Shown: positions 1 through 7,865 of the stretch, piece by piece | Layout of the letters: each line of letters starts with the position of its first letter | How positions within the stretch are numbered: position 1 is the first letter of the stretch | NCBI RefSeq assembly: GCF_001544975.2 | Contig: NZ_FCOG02000043.1 | Location: 1-53,446 of the forward strand | DNA: 53,446 nucleotides | Source of the DNA: Caballeronia arationis | GTDB lineage: Bacteria > Pseudomonadota > Gammaproteobacteria > Burkholderiales > Burkholderiaceae | Direction of reading: 5' to 3' | Program-made: the position numbers and the translations under genes | The notes under the pieces: model-generated | What the model saw: only the letters and a program-made list of their open reading frames with translations | What the model was told of the DNA's origin: nothing | Databases searched by the model: none

Positions 1-389
1 CACGCGTTCCATTCGCCATTCGAGGTCTTCGCTGCGACACTTGCCTCAGCGAGCCAACCTCAAGGCGCTAAACATTAAACCCCTTGTTGCGCTTCGATTT
101 GAAACCGCCCTCGAGAAGTGACGCTCTCGCCGGCCGCGCGCCTTCTCGTACTCATTTGCGCTGTCGCCCGCATTCGTCCTTGGGGCGCGTTCGCTCGCGG
201 TTCGACCGATATGCCAATGCGATTTCGCACTGTACTTAATCTCATCTTGATGCAAGTCAACTCGTGCGGAGGAAAAACGACGAGTATGGATTCGTTGGTG
301 CAGGCGAGACCGACATTTTAAACGGCCAGATTGCAACGCGGAAGACAAGGTGGTCGCAGAGAAGCCCCGCGTTTATGTGGAGGCGTACG
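1..389. other. No gene seen at the left edge
   Basis: I see no convincing coding region here. Short open frames on both strands lack ribosome binding sites and recognisable motifs. The stretch directly precedes the hibernation-factor-like gene and probably contains its promoter, but I cannot place it. Confidence 0.4.
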
Positions 390-695
390 ATGGGAATCGG
401 GATGCAGATCGCGTACTTCGGGTTTTCCGGCTCGGCGGAAATCGAGGCGGAGGCCAGCGTGGAACTCGTACGCCTGAACCGCTTTTCGAAGCTCATAGGG
501 GGCTGCCGTCTCGCGATCGAAGCGTGGAACGGCCAGCCCGCACGTCGCCTATACGACGCGCGGCTTGATCTGATCACGCGGGACTACGGACTCATCCCGG
601 TCGAGCATTGCACCGACGAAGATCCGCACGTAGCGGTTCGCGGCGCGTTCGACACAGCTGTCCAAGTCCTTGAGAAAGGCCATGGTCAGCGTTGA
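390..695 (+). CDS. HPF/RaiA-like ribosome-associated protein
   Basis: This 101-residue protein resembles the short ribosome hibernation-promoting factors (S30AE fold), which bind the decoding region of the 30S subunit and silence ribosomes under stress. The pattern seen is the family one: an N-terminal strand (MQIAYFGFSGSAEIEAEA), a helix with LVRLNRFSKLIGGCRLAIEAW, a strand RLYDARLDLITRDYGLIPVE, and a C-terminal helix with DPHVAVRGAFDTAVQVLEK, close to the DVYVAIRDAFDAAVRQLE ending of Burkholderia homologues. The ATG at 390 is chosen because GGAGG lies just before it; the frame opens further upstream without such a site. The end overlaps the next gene by 14 bases, suggesting cotranscription. 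Assignment is by remembered family pattern only. Confidence 0.6.
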   Translation: MGIGMQIAYFGFSGSAEIEAEASVELVRLNRFSKLIGGCRLAIEAWNGQPARRLYDARLDLITRDYGLIPVEHCTDEDPHVAVRGAFDTAVQVLEKGHGQR

Positions 696-900
696 AGATC
701 GTATCGCCGTTGCGGCAGCCGCCGTATTTGTTTCGTTAACTGGAGTCGCCGCGGCGATTCATGTCCTGATGTTCGACCAGAGCAGCGCCAACCGGTACGG
801 GGAGGCGGCGATCATGATTGGCGTTGTGGGCTTCGCGGTGCTGCTGAACCTGACGCCCAAAGACGGCAGGGCCAAGAGAGGAACGTTGCGAATGGCGTAG
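682..900 (+). CDS. Small two-helix membrane protein
   Basis: A 72-residue protein with two hydrophobic segments (roughly residues 8-28 and 41-58) separated by a polar loop, ending in a basic tail. I do not recognise the family. It overlaps the end of the hibernation-factor-like gene, so the two are probably translationally coupled. A TTG at 670 could be an alternative start; the ATG at 682 is preferred. It is probably an inner-membrane protein of unknown role. Confidence 0.45.
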   Translation: MVSVEDRIAVAAAAVFVSLTGVAAAIHVLMFDQSSANRYGEAAIMIGVVGFAVLLNLTPKDGRAKRGTLRMA

Positions 901-995
901 GGTCTCAACGCGCGTTCAGAGCCTCTTTCCTCGGCAAACCAGGCCTGTTCGGCCCTAGTACAACATCACCTAAATAACTTTAATAATTAGGCACG

Positions 996-1292
996 TTAAT
1001 TATCGGGTTGCAAATACGGCTCCAGGAGCGTGACGACCAGCTGTGCCATCTTGTCGAGCGACCCGGCGCCTGGCAGAGGTTCCCAACGTCCACTATGGCT
1101 GCGAAAGGCCGCGCCATAACGATTACGGCCAAGCTCGGTCAGCCGCGCCACCACGGTCGGGTCCTCATCGTCCAGACGTTTGATCAGCAGGTGACGTCCG
1201 TAGGCTTGCGTGACGATCTGCTCATGGCCGAGCAGGCCGCGCAGTTGACGCTGCAGTTCGGCAGCGTAATGTTTGGTGGGTAAAGCTGGCAT
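996..1292 (-). CDS. Conserved hypothetical protein, 98 aa
   Basis: A small soluble protein (starts MPALPTKHYAAELQRQLRGL, ends LEPYLQPDN) of a type I recall as a common hypothetical in Burkholderiaceae. No catalytic motif or membrane segment is visible. It is rich in Arg and Leu and predicted mixed alpha/beta. The ATG at 1292 is used; an in-frame TTG lies at 1301. Its start lies inside the end of the upstream minus-strand gene (about 70 bases of overlap), so it may be the last gene of the riboswitch-led operon starting at 2766, or it may have its own promoter. Confidence 0.5.
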   Translation of the reverse strand: MPALPTKHYAAELQRQLRGLLGHEQIVTQAYGRHLLIKRLDDEDPTVVARLTELGRNRYGAAFRSHSGRWEPLPGAGSLDKMAQLVVTLLEPYLQPDN

Positions 1293-1683
1293 GCGTGCCA
1301 ATGCGGCACGCGTCTTCCTCCTGCTGTGCGTTCAGCGCACCGGAAGTGGAACCCGTGCGGGGATTGAGCCCCGCAGCAGCAACCAGTGCCTCATCGACCA
1401 AGGCTCTCGCGCAGCGTTGCGCGCTGGTCGACGGAACCGGTGGTGGAATGTGCTGGCGTTCCAGCATTCCCGACATGACGCCGCGTGCATGACTGCAATG
1501 ATCTGCGACGACCGCATGGCGCGCTGCCGTGACATCCGCCGTGTGGGCGGAAAATGGCGAACACAGTACCTCGGGGTCCAACGTACGCACGCATCGGTTG
1601 AGCAGGTCATCGATCAGCCGGAACGTACAGAGGACCCGCTCGGTGTACTCAGGAGGAAAGCTGCTGCGGCGATCAACGCCCAT
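1222..1683 (-). CDS. Unknown 153-aa protein downstream of Cys-rich protein A
   Basis: I do not recognise this protein. It is predicted mainly helical in the first two thirds (LIDDLLNRCVRTLDPEV; ARALVDEALVAAAGLNP) with a low-complexity tail. Its ATG at 1683 overlaps the last 11 bases of the Cys-rich gene, the usual sign of translational coupling. In the divergent unit at 3032 the Cys-rich paralogue is likewise followed by a small helical gene (3844-4284), so the position is conserved although I cannot show sequence homology. The 3' end overlaps the next gene by about 70 bases, which is long and may mean the true reading frame ends earlier or was altered. Confidence 0.4.
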   Translation of the reverse strand: MGVDRRSSFPPEYTERVLCTFRLIDDLLNRCVRTLDPEVLCSPFSAHTADVTAARHAVVADHCSHARGVMSGMLERQHIPPPVPSTSAQRCARALVDEALVAAAGLNPRTGSTSGALNAQQEEDACRIGTHASFTHQTLRCRTAASTARPARP

Positions 1684-2503
1684 CGGAGCCTCCGGTATTC
1701 CTTGTCGGAGGCCGCTCCGGTAATGCGATCTCCTGCTCACCGGCGCGGCCGCCGCGTGAGCGGGTGGGCTGTTCCGCGGCCGCGTCTGCGGTCAGATCAC
1801 CTAAGGGACCATCAAGCAGGCTGCGCCAGCCACTGCACCAGCCTATGGCTGCGATGAGCGCGCCGCGGTCCTCAGCGGTATCGGTACCCCGCTGTTCCCA
1901 GCGAAACGAATTGTCGAAACGGTCCATGTGCGACGAGATGTTTTTTACCAACTCGCGTTGTTCTCCTGCGCACTTTCCTCCATCGGCTTCCATCGCAGCA
2001 ATGAGATGGGGCCGGCACAATGCCGCGGATCCGCTTCCAGAACATATTCCACAGACATGCGGTCGCCAGCCACTCCGGTTTTCGCTCGCGAACCGCGTGG
2101 CCGAACTCATATCCCGGCCCTGATCGAGCCGTTCGCGCGGGGCATTGCCGGGGGAGTGAGGGCCGTAACCGAGATCGCAGATGTGACAGGGGCCGGTCGT
2201 ACGCAGGAAGTGAAGGGCGAGACGGTCGGGAATCAGACTGTGGATTCCTTCGTCACTCAGATGCTTCGCCGCCCGGCGCATCAGCTCGCTATAGAGGATC
2301 GTGCAGCCGTGTATCAGGTGGGGACGGAAGGACGATTCAACGACGAAAAACGCGAGGCTATGACGCGCGCATAACCCCCAGTGCAGGTGCAGGCGTGCAC
2401 GCACATCGGCGTCCATCAGGCTGCCCTGAATGAACCACCACAGAAAGTCGACCTCGCCGTCCGAAAGAGGCGCTCCGGTTAGTGGCTTCGCTGCGGAATT
2501 CAC
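1673..2503 (-). CDS. Cys-rich protein A, fluoride-riboswitch controlled
   Basis: A 276-residue protein of unknown function, clearly related to the divergent protein at 3032-3766. Shared motifs in order are: an N-terminal LSDGEVDFLWWFIQ segment; WGLCARHSLAFF (Cys-x-Arg-His); GPCHICDLG (CxxC); PHVCGICSGSGSAALCRPH (CxxC then Cys-Arg-x-His); and a C-terminal ALIAAIGWCSGWRSL. These spaced Cys/His pairs look like metal-binding or redox-active sites; the C-x-R-H and CxxC arrangement reminds me of DUF6062-type proteins, but this is not shown. No signal peptide is visible. The GTG at 2503 is chosen because GCGGAG precedes it; an ATG at 2569 in frame would add a low-complexity Arg-rich leader. A fluoride riboswitch lies about 190 bases upstream. 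Confidence 0.6.
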   Translation of the reverse strand: MNSAAKPLTGAPLSDGEVDFLWWFIQGSLMDADVRARLHLHWGLCARHSLAFFVVESSFRPHLIHGCTILYSELMRRAAKHLSDEGIHSLIPDRLALHFLRTTGPCHICDLGYGPHSPGNAPRERLDQGRDMSSATRFASENRSGWRPHVCGICSGSGSAALCRPHLIAAMEADGGKCAGEQRELVKNISSHMDRFDNSFRWEQRGTDTAEDRGALIAAIGWCSGWRSLLDGPLGDLTADAAAEQPTRSRGGRAGEQEIALPERPPTRNTGGSDGR

Positions 2504-2686
2504 GCGCCACTCCGCTGAACCGGGCGCGCCGCAGCACAAACGCCTTCTCCGGCGCCCGCCATATGGCATGGCCGGTAAATGGCGACCGGAACGGTAACCA
2601 GATCAATGGTGAAATTACTGGGGAAAAACATCAGATGCCGAGCCTGCAAAAAAACGCGCAAGCCCGGACGGGGACGCCAGAAATGC

Positions 2687-2766
2687 GCCTACCGTTCCCC
2701 GTCCAGGGACCGTAGGCATCATCAGTCGCAGGACTGCGACGGTTGGCTCGGAGGAATGCCATCTCC
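2687..2766 (-). ncRNA. Fluoride riboswitch 1 (for Cys-rich protein A)
   Basis: Read on the minus strand from 2766, the sequence has GGAGATGGCATTCCTCC, then the AACCGTC-type element and TGATGATGCCTACGG, the fluoride aptamer pattern. The end, GCCTACGGTCC...GGTAGGC (2717-2687), forms a hairpin that would disrupt the aptamer stem, followed by ATTTCT, so an off-switch without fluoride is likely. Confidence 0.9.
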
Positions 2767-2780
2767 GCATCAATATTCCG

Positions 2781-2809
2781 ATTCTATGACCGTCGGCAAC
2801 ATTTCGCAA
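2781..2809 (-). promoter_or_regulatory. Sigma-70 promoter of riboswitch 1
   Basis: On the minus strand TTGCGA (2809-2804) and TAGAAT (2786-2781) are separated by 17 bases, and the aptamer begins 14 bases after the -10 box. Similar TAGAAT or TACAAT boxes stand at the same distance before several of the other aptamers. Confidence 0.55.
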
Positions 2810-2923
2810 TTGGCTTCTGTATGGTCGCCCGAAAGCGGGGCGCCGCGATCTGGCGGAGTGCAGCGTCCCCCTAAAGCGCAGAATCCCCGGTCGATATCCC
2901 TGCTAGACTGCGGGTAATTTCAC

Positions 2924-3013
2924 GGAGATGGCATACCTCCGATCGAACCGCCGGGCACGACCGGCTGATGATGCCTACGCCAGCGCGTCCCGACGCGCCG
3001 CGTAGGCTTTTTT
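2924..3013 (+). ncRNA. Fluoride riboswitch 2 (for Cys-rich protein B)
   Basis: GGAGATGGCATACCTCC, AACCGCC and GGCTGATGATGCCTACGC match the fluoride aptamer. The expression platform is the clearest in the window: GCCTACGC pairs with GCGTAGGC (2999-3007) and is followed by seven T, a textbook intrinsic terminator ending about 18 bases before the chosen start codon. A TAGACT -10 box lies at 2904-2909. Confidence 0.93.
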
Positions 3014-3031
3014 ATGCTCGCAGGTTCCGAT

Positions 3032-3766
3032 ATGTCGCAACCATTGTTCCCGTGTCAGCCGTTTTCCGATGGTGAACTGGCGTTCTTCAGGCGGTTTATC
3101 CGGCACCCGTCCACTGGCAGCAACGGCATGCTGGACTGTGCGATCGAGCGTTGGGGTTTTTGTCAGCGCCATACGCTCGGGCTGCTTGCGGTTTGCGCCA
3201 GCATTCCGCGCGCTGGACTGAATACCGCAGGTCTGCTCTATCAGCGCACGATACAGAATGCGATTATCGTCTTGCGACGCTGCGCATCGACAGACGTCAG
3301 TTACGGTCAATCCGTTTGCAGCGAAGAGCCCTGCCCGATGTGCGAGCTCGGACTGAACGAACACTCCACCGGACTGGTCCGGCGTGAATGGCTCACGCTG
3401 CCGCACAGTCTGGAGCGGCTGCAATCGCTCCTGAACGACAGCTTCGAACACTGGTCTCCTTTCGTTTGCAGTGCGTGTGTGAGTTCTGCGACCGGGCCGT
3501 TATGTAGAACCCATGCCGATGCGGCGCTGCTCGCAGGCGGCGCACCATTTGATGTTTCCGCGCTGGAGCGGCAGCTTGTCGCGCTCCAGGCGCTGGACCG
3601 GCACCTCCTGACCTATCTGGAAACTTTCCTGCCGGAGAGTGCCGGCGTCGACACGGGGGCAGGCGTCGCGGCACTGATCGCAGCGGCAGGATGGTGTGCC
3701 GGCTGGGAGATGGTGTCACTGGCAGTAGGGTACCGACTGGTGGGCGGCGCCGTGCATGGAGCGTGA
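3032..3766 (+). CDS. Cys-rich protein B, fluoride-riboswitch controlled
   Basis: A 244-residue paralogue of the protein at 1673-2503, divergently transcribed. Conserved features are FSDGELAFFRRFI near the start, WGFCQRHTLGLL, EEPCPMCELG, PFVCSACVSSATGPLCRTH and ALIAAAGWCAGWEMV near the end. About twelve cysteines are present. The repeated CxxC and Cys-x-Arg-His pairs suggest metal or thiol chemistry in the cytoplasm, with no membrane segment or signal peptide. The ATG at 3032 is preferred over 3014 because 3014 lies directly against the T tract of the terminator. Function is unknown; the tight riboswitch control is the strongest evidence that it matters under fluoride stress. Confidence 0.65.
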   Translation: MSQPLFPCQPFSDGELAFFRRFIRHPSTGSNGMLDCAIERWGFCQRHTLGLLAVCASIPRAGLNTAGLLYQRTIQNAIIVLRRCASTDVSYGQSVCSEEPCPMCELGLNEHSTGLVRREWLTLPHSLERLQSLLNDSFEHWSPFVCSACVSSATGPLCRTHADAALLAGGAPFDVSALERQLVALQALDRHLLTYLETFLPESAGVDTGAGVAALIAAAGWCAGWEMVSLAVGYRLVGGAVHGA

Positions 3767-3843
3767 ATCCCGGCGTCTGGCGGTTCGCGCGATACAAATG
3801 CGCCCCGCTTGTGCCGGAGCCAGAAAACTTCAGGAGAAGAGCA

Positions 3844-4284
3844 ATGGATGGCGTGGAAAACAGTGTTCGACGCGCACTCGCGGCTCACTTTGTCTATCTC
3901 GACGAGTTACTTGCGAAGACGCAGGCTGCCTGTGGGATTACCCGTACCAGCAGGCTGTTTTACCGGTATGAACTGGACGTGCCGCAAGCCGGACTTGCCT
4001 CGGTGCTGGAAGGTGTCGCCCGGTTCAGGCGGCATCTGGATGCGTTTGGCACAAGATGGGGGCTTGACCTGCCGGCTCAGCAGGTGCTTTCTTCGCACGC
4101 CCTCGCAGTCGACCTCCAGTTTCTCGATATAGCGCTCGAAGAGATGTCGCCGGCGACGCTTTCGGGGTATGGCTCGCTCGGAGAGGACTTTGTTCGGGAG
4201 TTTGAATCGCTGCAGAAAACGCTGCGCGGGGAGATCGGAGGCATGACGAACGCATTGGCGCAGGCTCACCAGCCGGATACCTGA
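3844..4284 (+). CDS. Unknown helical protein, 146 aa
   Basis: A predominantly helical soluble protein with no motif I recognise. Helices are suggested at residues 5-25 (VRRALAAHFVYLDELLAKTQ), in the middle (LASVLEGVARFRRHLDAFG), and at the end (EDFVREFESLQKTLRGEIGG). AGGAG stands 7-11 bases before the ATG. It follows Cys-rich protein B by 77 bases on the same strand, without a visible terminator, so it is probably in the same riboswitch-controlled unit. It may be the partner of the Cys-rich protein, which is inference from position only. Confidence 0.55.
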   Translation: MDGVENSVRRALAAHFVYLDELLAKTQAACGITRTSRLFYRYELDVPQAGLASVLEGVARFRRHLDAFGTRWGLDLPAQQVLSSHALAVDLQFLDIALEEMSPATLSGYGSLGEDFVREFESLQKTLRGEIGGMTNALAQAHQPDT

Positions 4285-4312
4285 CAGGTTGTCGTGTGCC
4301 ATCCGGGCCAGA

Positions 4313-4693
4313 CTAAACCGTGAGCAACGAAATGGTGAGGAGACCGAGCGTTGTCATGAGCAGCGATCCACCGACGTGAATGACGATCTCCGCGAAAGCC
4401 CAGCCGAACCGTCCCTGCTGCATGTGGGTGGTGACCTCCGCAGAAAACGTCGAGAAGGTCGAGAGTCCGCCCATCAATCCCGTGAGGACAAACAGCTTCC
4501 AGTCACCGGACACGGAAGGATGCCTGATGAAGAACGCGATGGAAGCACCGATGATGTAGCCGGCACTCAGATTCGCGACGAGGGTGCCGATCGGGAAGTC
4601 GGGGTGAACGGCATTGAGCAGCAGGCCAAGGCGCCATCGGATCAGCGATCCCGTGGCGCCACCAAGCCCAATTGCGAAAAGTGATTCGACCAT
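4313..4693 (-). CDS. crcB: CrcB/Fluc fluoride channel, copy 1
   Basis: A 126-residue, four-helix inner-membrane protein of the CrcB (Fluc) family, which forms dual-topology dimers with two fluoride pores and lets fluoride leave the cell. Family hallmarks seen are GGATGSLIRW near the start, GTLVANLSAGYIIG (Asn of the pore) and the long GLMGGLSTFSTFSAEV motif with the Phe box and the TM3 break. The ATG at 4693 is chosen; an in-frame TTG at 4711 would add six residues. Unlike copy 2 at 26931, no fluoride aptamer lies upstream on this strand; the nearest (4798) points the other way. It converges with the gene ending at 4284. Confidence 0.92.
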   Translation of the reverse strand: MVESLFAIGLGGATGSLIRWRLGLLLNAVHPDFPIGTLVANLSAGYIIGASIAFFIRHPSVSGDWKLFVLTGLMGGLSTFSTFSAEVTTHMQQGRFGWAFAEIVIHVGGSLLMTTLGLLTISLLTV

Positions 4694-4797
4694 CGCGGGA
4701 TTGACAGACAAGGGTGTACGGAAGATCGGACGTGTCGAAAAACATGGCAGCCCGACCCTTAACGCGAGTCAGCCACACCATGCTACACTGCCTGTGT

Positions 4798-4877
4798 GGA
4801 GATGGCATTCCTCCCTAACCGCCGCTCAGCCGGCTGATGATGCCTACAGATTCCTGGGTCAGGATGCTGTAGGTTTG
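4798..4877 (+). ncRNA. Fluoride riboswitch 3 (DUF190-gpmA-eno operon)
   Basis: GGAGATGGCATTCCTCC, CTAACCGCC and GGCTGATGATGCCTACAG match the aptamer. CCTACAG then pairs with CTGTAGG (4866-4872), followed by TTTG, giving a terminator that competes with the aptamer. A TACACT -10 box is at 4784-4789. Confidence 0.92.
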
Positions 4878-5068
4878 TCCCGCAGCATTCTGCTCCCCGG
4901 ATTTGAAAAACCTTTTTCAGGTCTGGCTTCGATGCATCCGCCTTCCCCAGTCCGTCTTCCCCGCTCGCAAGCAGACCATGTTCGCACCCGCTCATCGCGC
5001 AGGCTTGCGATTCTTTCAGTGCGCCTTGAGTGCTGGACCTTTACCGATTTGCCACGGAGGGCGCCGAC

Positions 5069-5449
5069 ATGAAGGGCAGCCAGCTCACGCTCTATGCAGC
5101 CAACCAGAGTCATCGCAAGGGACACAAGACGATAGTCGACTGGGTGCTCGACGAGGTCGCGAAGGCGGGCATTCATGGCGCAACGGTCACGGAAGTCAGT
5201 GAAGCGATCGACGCGCAGGGCAGGTATCACGCCGCACGCTTCATTGAACTCGCCGACCAGCCGGTCGCCGTGATGGTAGCCGCGCCCGACCCGCAGATAG
5301 ATGCGCTACTCGAACGCCTGCGCCCGGCAGGGGTCCGTCTTTTCTACACGCGGTGTCCGGTGGAGTTCGAGGTGCTAGGTGAGCCTCCAGCACCTGCTGG
5401 ACCCGCCGAACTCGCTGAACCCTCCAGCCCTGAGGGGGGAGCCGGGTGA
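5069..5449 (+). CDS. DUF190 family protein, copy 1
   Basis: A 126-residue protein of the DUF190 family (PII-like fold), often encoded beside crcB; its biochemical role is not established. Visible family motifs are HKTIVDWVLDEVAKAGIHGATV, the ARFIELADQPVAVMVAA strand and the VRLFYTRCPVEFEVLG ending. The Pro/Ala/Glu-rich tail after residue 108 is unusual. GGAGG precedes the ATG at 5069, which is why I reject the longer frame from 5030. It is the first gene after riboswitch 3, about 190 bases downstream, and is followed by gpmA. Confidence 0.8.
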   Translation: MKGSQLTLYAANQSHRKGHKTIVDWVLDEVAKAGIHGATVTEVSEAIDAQGRYHAARFIELADQPVAVMVAAPDPQIDALLERLRPAGVRLFYTRCPVEFEVLGEPPAPAGPAELAEPSSPEGGAG

Positions 5450-5554
5450 TGTCCCGACCGATGATCCTCAGCCGCAGACGCGGTTCTTGCTCCTGCAGCA
5501 ACCGCGAGAAGACGACGTCGCAGCTATCGACCACCTTTTTATCGGACCGGAAGC

Positions 5555-6349
5555 ATGAACATGCCTGGCAATAGCGCGCCGGGGGACGTTTCGTCCGGGA
5601 TACGCTCGCCGCACACCGATCGCCGGGGCGCGCTTTCTCTGGTGCTCGTACGTCACGGCGAATCGTTATGGAACCGGGAGCACCGTTTCACCGGGTGGAC
5701 TGACGTTGACCTCACGACGCGTGGCGAGCAGCAGGCGCGTCGGGCGGGGGAAGCCCTCGCACAGGAAAAGTGGACGTTCGATCTGGCTTTCACCTCCCTA
5801 CTGAAGCGCTCCATCCGTTCGCAATGGCTGATGCTGGAGGCCCTCGATCAGGCGTGGCTCCCCGTGTTCACCGACTGGCGTCTGAACGAGCGCCACTATG
5901 GCGATCTCACCGCTCACACCCATGATGAAGTCATTGCCCTGCATGGGTCACAACGTGTGCTGGAATGGCGCCGTTCCTTTCGCGCGCGACCCCATCCGCT
6001 CCCTGAGAATGACCCTCGTGATCCGACTGGCGACCGGCGATATGAACGCGTCGGGCGGGCCCGTCTACCCCGTACGGAGTCGCTGGCCGACACCACGGTG
6101 CGGGTATGCGAGTTCTGGGAGGAGATGCTCAAACCCTCTATCCGCTCGGGTATGCGAATACTGGTTTGCGGACACGGAAACAGCCTTCGCGCACTCGTGA
6201 AGGTGCTCGACGATATTCCCGACGCAGAGATTGCGCATCTCGATATTCCCAACGGCATCCCGCTTGTCTACTGGTTCGACGCGGACGTGCGCCCGCTTGG
6301 CCGGTGCTTTCTCGACCTCCCGCATCCGGCAGAATCCAGCATCCTTTAA
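5555..6349 (+). CDS. gpmA: 2,3-bisphosphoglycerate-dependent phosphoglycerate mutase
   Basis: This 264-residue enzyme interconverts 3- and 2-phosphoglycerate in glycolysis and gluconeogenesis. Catalytic features are seen: LVRHGESLWN with the phosphorylated His, FTGWTDVDLTTRGEQQA, TSLLKRSIRS, the acid in LNERHYGDL, EWRRSF, and the second His in CGHGNSLRAL. It carries about 25 extra N-terminal residues compared with ordinary GpmA and differs in the loop after LNERHYG. Either ATG at 5555 or the one at 5561 could be the start. It lies between a DUF190 gene and enolase in a fluoride-riboswitch operon, supplying the substrate of enolase. Probably a second, inducible isozyme beside a housekeeping copy elsewhere (inference). 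Confidence 0.88.
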   Translation: MNMPGNSAPGDVSSGIRSPHTDRRGALSLVLVRHGESLWNREHRFTGWTDVDLTTRGEQQARRAGEALAQEKWTFDLAFTSLLKRSIRSQWLMLEALDQAWLPVFTDWRLNERHYGDLTAHTHDEVIALHGSQRVLEWRRSFRARPHPLPENDPRDPTGDRRYERVGRARLPRTESLADTTVRVCEFWEEMLKPSIRSGMRILVCGHGNSLRALVKVLDDIPDAEIAHLDIPNGIPLVYWFDADVRPLGRCFLDLPHPAESSIL

Positions 6350-6383
6350 CCCGGCGGTCCCCCCGCCTGACGGAGTTAGAACC

Positions 6384-7676
6384 ATGGCCAGCCAACCTGC
6401 AATTGCAGCGCTTACTGCGGACGAAGTACTCGACTCACGCGGCAATCCCACGGTCGAGGTAACCGTGACGCTCGACGATGGCACGCTCGGGCAGACTACC
6501 GTCCCGTCGGGGGCCTCCACGGGCGAATTCGAAGCGGTCGAGCTTCGCGATGGTGACGCATCGCGTTACGGTGGAAAAGGGGTGCTCAAGGCAGTTGCGA
6601 ATGTCAATGGTGAGATCGCCAGTGCGCTGAGCGGCCTTGACGCCCTGGATCAGCGCAGGATCGACGAGACGCTGATCGAGCTGGATGGCACGGAATCGAA
6701 AAGCCGGCTTGGCGCAAACGCGATCCTTGGCGCATCGCTCGCCTGCGCGCGAGCGGCCGCACAGTCGCAACGACTCGCGCTTTTCCAGTACCTCGGCGGG
6801 GCGGATGCGCATGTCCTTCCCGTGCCGATGTTCAATGTCCTGAACGGTGGCAAGCATGCCGCCAACGGCCCCGACGTACAGGAATTCAAGCTGGTACCCC
6901 TCGGCGCTCCGACATTTCGCGAAGCCTACCGGTACGGCGCAGAGACCTATCACGCGCTGCGCGACGTCCTCTCGGAAATGGGCGTATCGACCAACGTCGG
7001 CGATGAAGGCGGGTTTGTGCCCCAGCTCGAATCGAACGTCGCCGCCATGGATGCGATCATGCGTGCAATCGAACGTGCCGGCTACCGGCCAGGCGAAGAC
7101 ATTGCAATCGGCCTGGACCCGGCCGCCAGTTCCTTTTACGAAAACAGCGCCTATCACCTGGTACGCGATAACGTCACGCTCGCGACGCCGGAGATGATCG
7201 GCTACTGGAAAGCGTGGGCCGACGCGTATCCGCTGGTTTCGCTCGAAGACCCGCTAGCCGACAGTGACTGGTCGGGCTTTGCGCTGATTACGAAGGAACT
7301 GGGTGACAGGGTGCAGATCGTTGGGGACGACCTGTTTGTCACCAACCGGAAGTTCCTCAAGCGCGGGATCGAGGAGGGCTGTTGCAACAGCATCTTGATC
7401 AAGCTCAACCAGATCGGGACCGTCACGGAGACGATGGATACCGCACAGATGGCGTTCGGCGCGGGCTACAGCTGTCTGGTATCGCACCGCTCGGGCGAAA
7501 CCCCGGACACGAGCATTGCGGATCTCGCAGTGGCATTGAACTGTGGGCAGATCAAGTCAGGCGCACCGGCCCGGGGAGAGCGTGTGGCCAAATACAACCG
7601 GCTGCTCGAGATCGAAAAAATGCTTGGAGATAAGGCGGTATTCGCCGGCGCCAGGGCGTTTGCGCATCCCCGCTGA
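6384..7676 (+). CDS. eno: Enolase
   Basis: Enolase (430 residues) converts 2-phosphoglycerate to phosphoenolpyruvate and is a classical target of fluoride, which binds with Mg and phosphate in its active site. Motifs: DSRGNPTVEV, GANAILG, PVPMFNVLNGGKHA, GDEGGFVP, and metal ligands in GLDPAASSFY, SLEDPLADSDW and VGDDLFVTN. The catalytic Lys residues are in NSILIKLNQIGT and GQIKSGAPARGERVAKYN, and SHRSGETPD is present. All key residues are retained, but several loops differ from housekeeping enolases (APARGER in place of the usual Ser-containing SRSER/SRSDR type). The ATG at 6384 follows GGAG and begins 34 bases after gpmA. Likely a fluoride-induced extra copy, possibly less sensitive; that is inference. 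Confidence 0.95.
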   Translation: MASQPAIAALTADEVLDSRGNPTVEVTVTLDDGTLGQTTVPSGASTGEFEAVELRDGDASRYGGKGVLKAVANVNGEIASALSGLDALDQRRIDETLIELDGTESKSRLGANAILGASLACARAAAQSQRLALFQYLGGADAHVLPVPMFNVLNGGKHAANGPDVQEFKLVPLGAPTFREAYRYGAETYHALRDVLSEMGVSTNVGDEGGFVPQLESNVAAMDAIMRAIERAGYRPGEDIAIGLDPAASSFYENSAYHLVRDNVTLATPEMIGYWKAWADAYPLVSLEDPLADSDWSGFALITKELGDRVQIVGDDLFVTNRKFLKRGIEEGCCNSILIKLNQIGTVTETMDTAQMAFGAGYSCLVSHRSGETPDTSIADLAVALNCGQIKSGAPARGERVAKYNRLLEIEKMLGDKAVFAGARAFAHPR

Positions 7677-7780
7677 GACGGCTACAAATTGGCGCTTTAC
7701 TATGGCAAACCTTTGAGTGCATTGCACAATTTACCTGTCCGGGTAAAGGTGCATTAGAATGAAATACGGTCTGGTGAGCG

Positions 7781-7806
7781 GGGCGTCGCAAATCGCGGCG
7801 CCCGTT
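7781..7806 (+). terminator. Terminator after eno
   Basis: GGGCGTCGC (7781-7789) pairs with GCGGCGCCC (7795-7803) with one G-U pair, followed by GTTTCT. The weak T tract makes termination partial. A smaller inverted repeat TTTACC-6-GGTAAA lies upstream at 7730-7747 next to a possible TAGAAT -10 box (7755-7760). Confidence 0.5.
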
Positions 7807-7865
7807 TCTATCGCCTCGTGACCGTGGTCTCCAACAAGGGAGGCCGCCCGTCAGGGGAGGTTCGC

